This document shows, piece by piece, positions 59,839 to 64,000 of a stretch of DNA of 64,000 nt; the first letter of the stretch is position 1; every line of letters begins with the position of its first letter. The stretch covers positions 930,001 to 994,000 of the forward strand of contig JAPEHQ010000018.1 of assembly GCA_027405735.1 (NCBI GenBank). The letters run 5' to 3'. The notes under the pieces are model-generated. The model did not search any database. It was not told the DNA's origin and saw nothing but the letters and a program-made list of their open reading frames with translations. The position numbers were made by a program, and so were the translations under genes. The DNA comes from Mucor racemosus (taxonomy: Eukaryota > Mucoromycota > Mucoromycetes > Mucorales > Mucoraceae).

Positions 59839-60696
59839 TGTTTACTAAATTAAAAAGATATAAAAATAAAAGCGGTAGAAATATATAATACAATTATAAT
59901 CAGCTAAAGTTTTATTACAAAAGATTTCTTAAGATTTAAATAGTTGAAAGAGTATGAGGGTATTTATAATGATTATTTGGATAACTTGAATATCATCAGA
60001 CTTGAATGGATTTATATTTAATAAACTTTTAGTTTTAAGTATATTGTTATTAATTTAATATTTGAAGGGGTAAATCATGCAGAGTATTGGCCATAAGGAA
60101 TTGTATGTCAAGTATGACAATATCGACCTTTTAGGAAATGGTTGTTTATTATTGCTATAATTTATCTATTTTATGTAACCTTGAATTAAGGGGCAATTTT
60201 TATATGCTTGAATCTTTATTTATATTGATAGTGCAGCTACAATACAGATGAGCAGTTGTCTAAGTTGATATTTTTGTTTATTATTATTATTGATTTGGGT
60301 AGTAGTAGAATCCTTTTTGATATATATGTCATTTGTGTAATTGATTGCATCATGATAAATGGTGATGCTATCATCTACACGACATGTATGGTTCTGAAAG
60401 TATTTCATATTTTTAGCATGCTTGACGGCATACAGCATAGTGTATGATTCATATTTTTGCCAATGGTCACTCTTCCAAAAAAAAAAGCCGAACAATCTCC
60501 AGAAGCGGCCATCTAATAATATTTCCAAGCTTTAAATTTCTAGAAAAAATCACCGGACAGCTCGGACGCGCTTGTTTAAATATTCCAAGCAGCTATAAGA
60601 TGCAGGTATCGAAATTTCATACAAAAATTAATGTTCAACTGTATTGCTATTAATTATTCAAAGGCTTATTTTAAGTAAAACATAAATGCAACCTAT
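59839..60696. other. Gene-free stretch before R1 copy C
   Basis: 858 AT-rich bases. Overlapping short frames on both strands (60220-60528, 60256-60447) look like chance. No repeat relation to the rest of the window was recognised. Confidence 0.4.
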
Positions 60697-61579
60697 AACA
60701 TTATTAGCCTAAAAACGGATCTAACTTGAAAAGTATAAAATGATATAACCGGATTCAAAAAAAGTCCATAAAATCACAAATTTAAAGGATTTATATATAA
60801 AAGTCACTACGGCCAACCTCTGCTGCACAAGATAATTTCGTTGTGCCCAGGTGGGCTGCACATTATAGGCTGAGCTGTTGTGCTCACTGAATATGGCTAA
60901 AAAGATAACAAGATGCACATGAGCACAACAAAAAAAAACTGCACACGAGCACAACGCTAAGCCTGTATGTGCAGAATTATAGATTCTGTCCATGTGCATG
61001 ACATTAATCCCATGTGTGCATAATAGTAGAATTTCCCATAAGCATATCATTATTCCTATTTGTGCATAATAATAAAATCTGACCGTGAGCATAATGAGCT
61101 GATCGTATGGGCACAAATTGGTTTATACATAAGCATCGTGTCATTCTCAAAATTCCATTGCATTTTTTACTGGAAGGGGTTTTTAAATTACATTTGCTTT
61201 TATTAATATAGATTATAGACAATAATACAATTCAATGCGTTGTTGATATAGAATAATACATGTAAGAACCAATATATTTACAATTATCATCATTTTTTGT
61301 AGATATGTTTATAGCTATTAATATTTACAGCAAGAATGGTTTTTACTTGAGCATAAACTTAAATACCACTTATTGCTTAAATTTATATGCAAGCCAAATC
61401 TAAGATTATAGATGTTACGATGTTACTTATCACACATAAAATTTAAACAAATTAACCTTTTTTAAACTTCCTATTTTAATTTACGATTATCAGCTATAAA
61501 AAAATTTGTTTTCAAGTATAGCGACGATCATAACTATGGTTATTAGGCAAGACATTAGATGATCCTTTTTTTTTTTTTG

Positions 61580-61799
61580 TGTTATGTCAATACTCATCCT
61601 AGGTCTCACATCCAAGGTCACAGTCTATAATTAGTGTTACAGTAAATCAATGTGGATCATTGACTTACATCATATTCTTAGATAGTAAAGCCCTAGTAAT
61701 AGTTATAATTAATGTATATAAATACATCCAAAGGATGTATTGTTAATAAAAGTGTAATATTCTGGCAAGATTATTTATATAGACTCTTTTGACATTTCA
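61580..61799 (+). mobile_element. Solo LTR, family LTR-A, in R1 copy C
   Basis: 220 bp, TGTTATGTCAATACTC...TTTTGACATTTCA, close in sequence to the 31261-31480 copy. It is flanked by TTTG on both sides (5-bp match blurred by a T run). Copy A has the empty site near 1400-1405. It carries TATAAATACATCC and AATAAA. Confidence 0.88.
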
Positions 61800-62273
61800 T
61801 TTTGTTGCTATATCATTTCCAATTTTATCACTTTTCTGGAGCATTTCGTGGGTTTGTAGCCAGTTCTAGCTTTTCATTGAGTTGATATAAATATTACTGT
61901 CTTCGATTTGATCTGGTAATCATCAAAAATACGTCCAACAATACAGCAGTAAATAATGATATTTGATATTAGAGTGCGGTTAAATGAAAATATCAATATC
62001 TAATATAGACTGCTACCTATATTAAAAACATTAGTCCCTTACTGTATGTTAGCATGCGTATTATGATAAAAGAAAGGAATGCCAGCTTGATAGTCTGATA
62101 TGCCTTATCAAACGATGAATATAACCTTAAAATATGAAAACAAAAAGAGAGAAACAACGCACGTAGAAAATGACTTTCAAGGCTTTACATTCTTTAGCGC
62201 AATTAAAACCCTGCTAAATTGCACATTTCAGCCAATGTAAAAGCAGCATTACAGCGCATCCACCCATAAACTA

Positions 62274-62703
62274 TGAAATGTCAAAACGGTCTTAAGAAAT
62301 AATCTTGCCAAAATATCACACTTTTTATTAACAATACATCCAGAGTGTTATATCAGAATCTAGATATAGCGCTACAGTAGTTGTATTATCAGGATATTGT
62401 TATTGTTACACCATCAATAGCTATTGTATTACTTGATAATCTCTTCTATATATAATCTCATTCTCTACATTGAATAAAACTACACCTTTTACTCTTGTCT
62501 AATTCTTATTAGTTTTGGTAAAACACAGAGGATGTATTTATATACTTTTCATTATAACTATTACACAGAATTACTATCTAAGAACATTACACCAATTTAC
62601 TAAGACGCATGTGAATCAACGTATACACCTGTTGATTTACTATAATATCGAATATTGACTGCGACCTTGAATGTGCGACCTAGGATATGATATTGACATA
62701 ACA
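62274..62703 (-). mobile_element. LTR-A solo LTR containing a nested LTR-B
   Basis: Ends TGAAATGTCAAAA and TTGACATAACA, flanked by a perfect 5-bp duplication AACTA (62269-62273, 62704-62708). Copy A shows the empty site (CATAAACTAAACAAAATAGG, about 1892-1910). The 430-bp length is explained by a 185-bp second insertion in its middle. Confidence 0.85.
62346..62525 (+). mobile_element. Solo LTR, family LTR-B, nested in LTR-A
   Basis: 180 bp, TGTTATATCAGAATC...TTTTGGTAAAACA, with perfect 5-bp duplication CAGAG (62341-62345, 62526-62530). It contains TATATATAATC and AATAAA, consistent with LTR promoter and poly(A) signals. No second copy was seen in the window. Confidence 0.8.
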
Positions 62704-63594
62704 AACTAAACAAAATAATAGGCAATATCTGCTATCATAGAAACAAACTTTTTTCTTCTAGAAAACCGTCTGTCATATAATACATGTACTAAAAGGTTAC
62801 AAAAGGGAGCCCGTAGAGCGACGCCATAATTGAGCAGAACACGATCGGGCAGCTAAGTCTCTTATAATATGGTATATATCTAAGCTTTAAATGAAAATGT
62901 GTTTTTTTTTTATTTTTCTTATATTTAACCACGTATGGTCTGAAAATTCAGTTTTTGTAGCGGACATTTTCGGGACTCGTTTTATCCTTACCAACACTCA
63001 TGATTTTGATCAAAAAAAAGAAAAATCAAATTTTTGATACCAAAATCAACGTTTAAATATATTACAATGTGAGAGAAAATTGTAGCCATGACTAATACGC
63101 ATTTTATAAAAGCTTAATATTAAACGTTAAGTAATGAAAGTTTGTACTTTTGTCCCAAAAACGGTTTTTTAATTAAAGGATTTTCATGTAATATTTTGCA
63201 ATAAAAATGTTTATTATTTTTTATTGAGCAAATAGAGCGATAAATTCTGCATATGTGTATATTTTTTGTTTTTATAATTGGTAGTATAATTAACTCTAGA
63301 TTTGCAAAATCAGAAAAAAAAAATTAAAAAATGTCAAAATTGATGATCTGGACAAAAATAATTTTCTAAATTAATATTGCGCTTATAAGCCTTGTTGGTC
63401 TTAAAAATAAGAGATTTTATAATACCTGAAAACTTTTTCAAGAATTTATGATGCTGTAAACACTTGATTCAAGCTTATTACTGTAAATCTTTATACATGT
63501 TAATTTTGTGTGGTAGTTTATTTGATGATAATGTAGTCTTACTTTATAATTATTGCGCTAGAGGTGATTTACATTAATTTTTTTTTACTCTTAC

Positions 63595-63900
63595 CTCTCC
63601 AATATCATAAACATAAACATGGCCATTACTGGAACCTATTGCCGCCTTTTTATCCTCTTTGTCCCAAGCCAATTTATCCAACGCTTTACCAGAACCAACT
63701 TAAGTACTTGCAAATGGTTCCTCGGTATTTTCATTTAAATTTCATAAATTAAATTGGATTGCTACATCAACAGTAGTATTAAATGTATCATCAGTCCGCC
63801 TTCTGATAAATGTCAATCTAAAATCAGAAATATTCCATTGTCATTGTTATAAGCTATGAAAACCTTGTTGACTTTTGATAATACAGCAATTAAATAAAAA
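63595..63900 (-). pseudogene. Captured dynein intermediate-chain fragment (R1-C)
   Basis: Minus-strand reading gives, in order, DPEVVDVKCSPYANS, then after frame shifts NLNENTEEPFAST, a stop, then VGSGKALDKLAWDKEDKKAA, IGSSNGHVYVYDIGE and a GTAAG donor. NLN-x-DTEEP ... KALNKLAWDK ... GSSDGxVYVYDxG is the end of the WD40 propeller in cytoplasmic dynein intermediate chains. Several stops and frame changes make it a pseudogene. The retained donor argues for capture from genomic DNA rather than from mRNA. Confidence 0.55.
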
Positions 63901-64000
63901 AACAAAATGATACTATTAGCATATGGTGAGCACTTAACATCTACAACCTCTGGGTCTTGTAATTTCTATCCATCAAAATGCTGCAATTTTCACTGCTGCT

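Larger units (their letters stand above)
60697..64000. repeat. Dispersed repeat R1, copy C (runs off the window)
   Basis: Direct-orientation homologue of 1-2860. It has the left terminus CACTACGGCC at 60805 and the same shared sequence to its left. Differences from copy A are informative: it lacks the LTR-C insertion of copy A, and carries LTR-A insertions at 61580-61799 and 62274-62703 that copy A lacks. It retains a longer dynein-like segment at its right. The right terminus is outside the window. Confidence 0.8.

Overview
The window is AT-rich nuclear DNA of a filamentous fungus, most likely an early-diverging Mucoromycota/Mucorales species. The evidence is short introns (about 40-70 bases) with GTAAGT/GTATGT donors, compact intron-rich housekeeping genes, fungal families (Zn2Cys6 regulator, Oca1-type phosphatase, Spo11, P450) and a ten-finger C2H2 protein of a type I associate with Mucorales. 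The species cannot be named from the sequence. Exon boundaries were worked out by hand from splice signals and reading frame, so single boundaries may be wrong.

Layout. 1-5.1 kb: repeats. A dispersed element (R1, copy A) carries a piece of a dynein intermediate-chain gene and a solo LTR, followed by a second repeat family (R2). 5.9-23.9 kb: a gene-dense island with a RING protein, malic enzyme, cAMP phosphodiesterase, a TM/Ser-rich protein, a lactate-dehydrogenase-like protein with altered catalytic residues, an aspartic protease, EMC3, Spo11, a PY-motif membrane protein, Rab2 and Rpn8. 24.2-38 kb: a transposon block with R1 copy B, a near-intact 6.9 kb Ty3/gypsy element interrupted by a solo LTR, R2 inverted, and family R3. 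38.5-58.4 kb: a second gene island with a C2H2 protein, Zn2Cys6 regulator, flavodoxin-fold oxidoreductase, P450, Oca1-like phosphatase, ribosomal protein eS6, an unknown protein, 3-ketoacyl-CoA thiolase and Rad6/Ubc2. It is interrupted by a diverged R1 copy (D) and a possibly decayed gene. 58.4-64 kb: R3 inverted and R1 copy C, which carries two nested LTR insertions and a longer dynein fragment. The two ends of the window are thus homologous, in direct orientation.

There are no operons. Neighbouring genes are often convergent with very short 3' gaps (41, 85 and 69 bases) or divergent from shared promoters (Spo11/PY protein, Rab2/Rpn8). Functions are mainly housekeeping: proteasome and ubiquitin (Rpn8, Ubc2, RING), membrane biogenesis and traffic (EMC3, Rab2), central and lipid metabolism (malic enzyme, thiolase, P450), signalling (PDE, Oca1-like), meiosis (Spo11) and translation (eS6).

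The most unusual material is in the mobile DNA. R1 has CACTA-like 12-bp inverted termini and a captured host-gene fragment. The gypsy reading frame runs through the polypurine tract into its own LTR. Several LTR insertions can be dated relative to each other through empty sites and target duplications.
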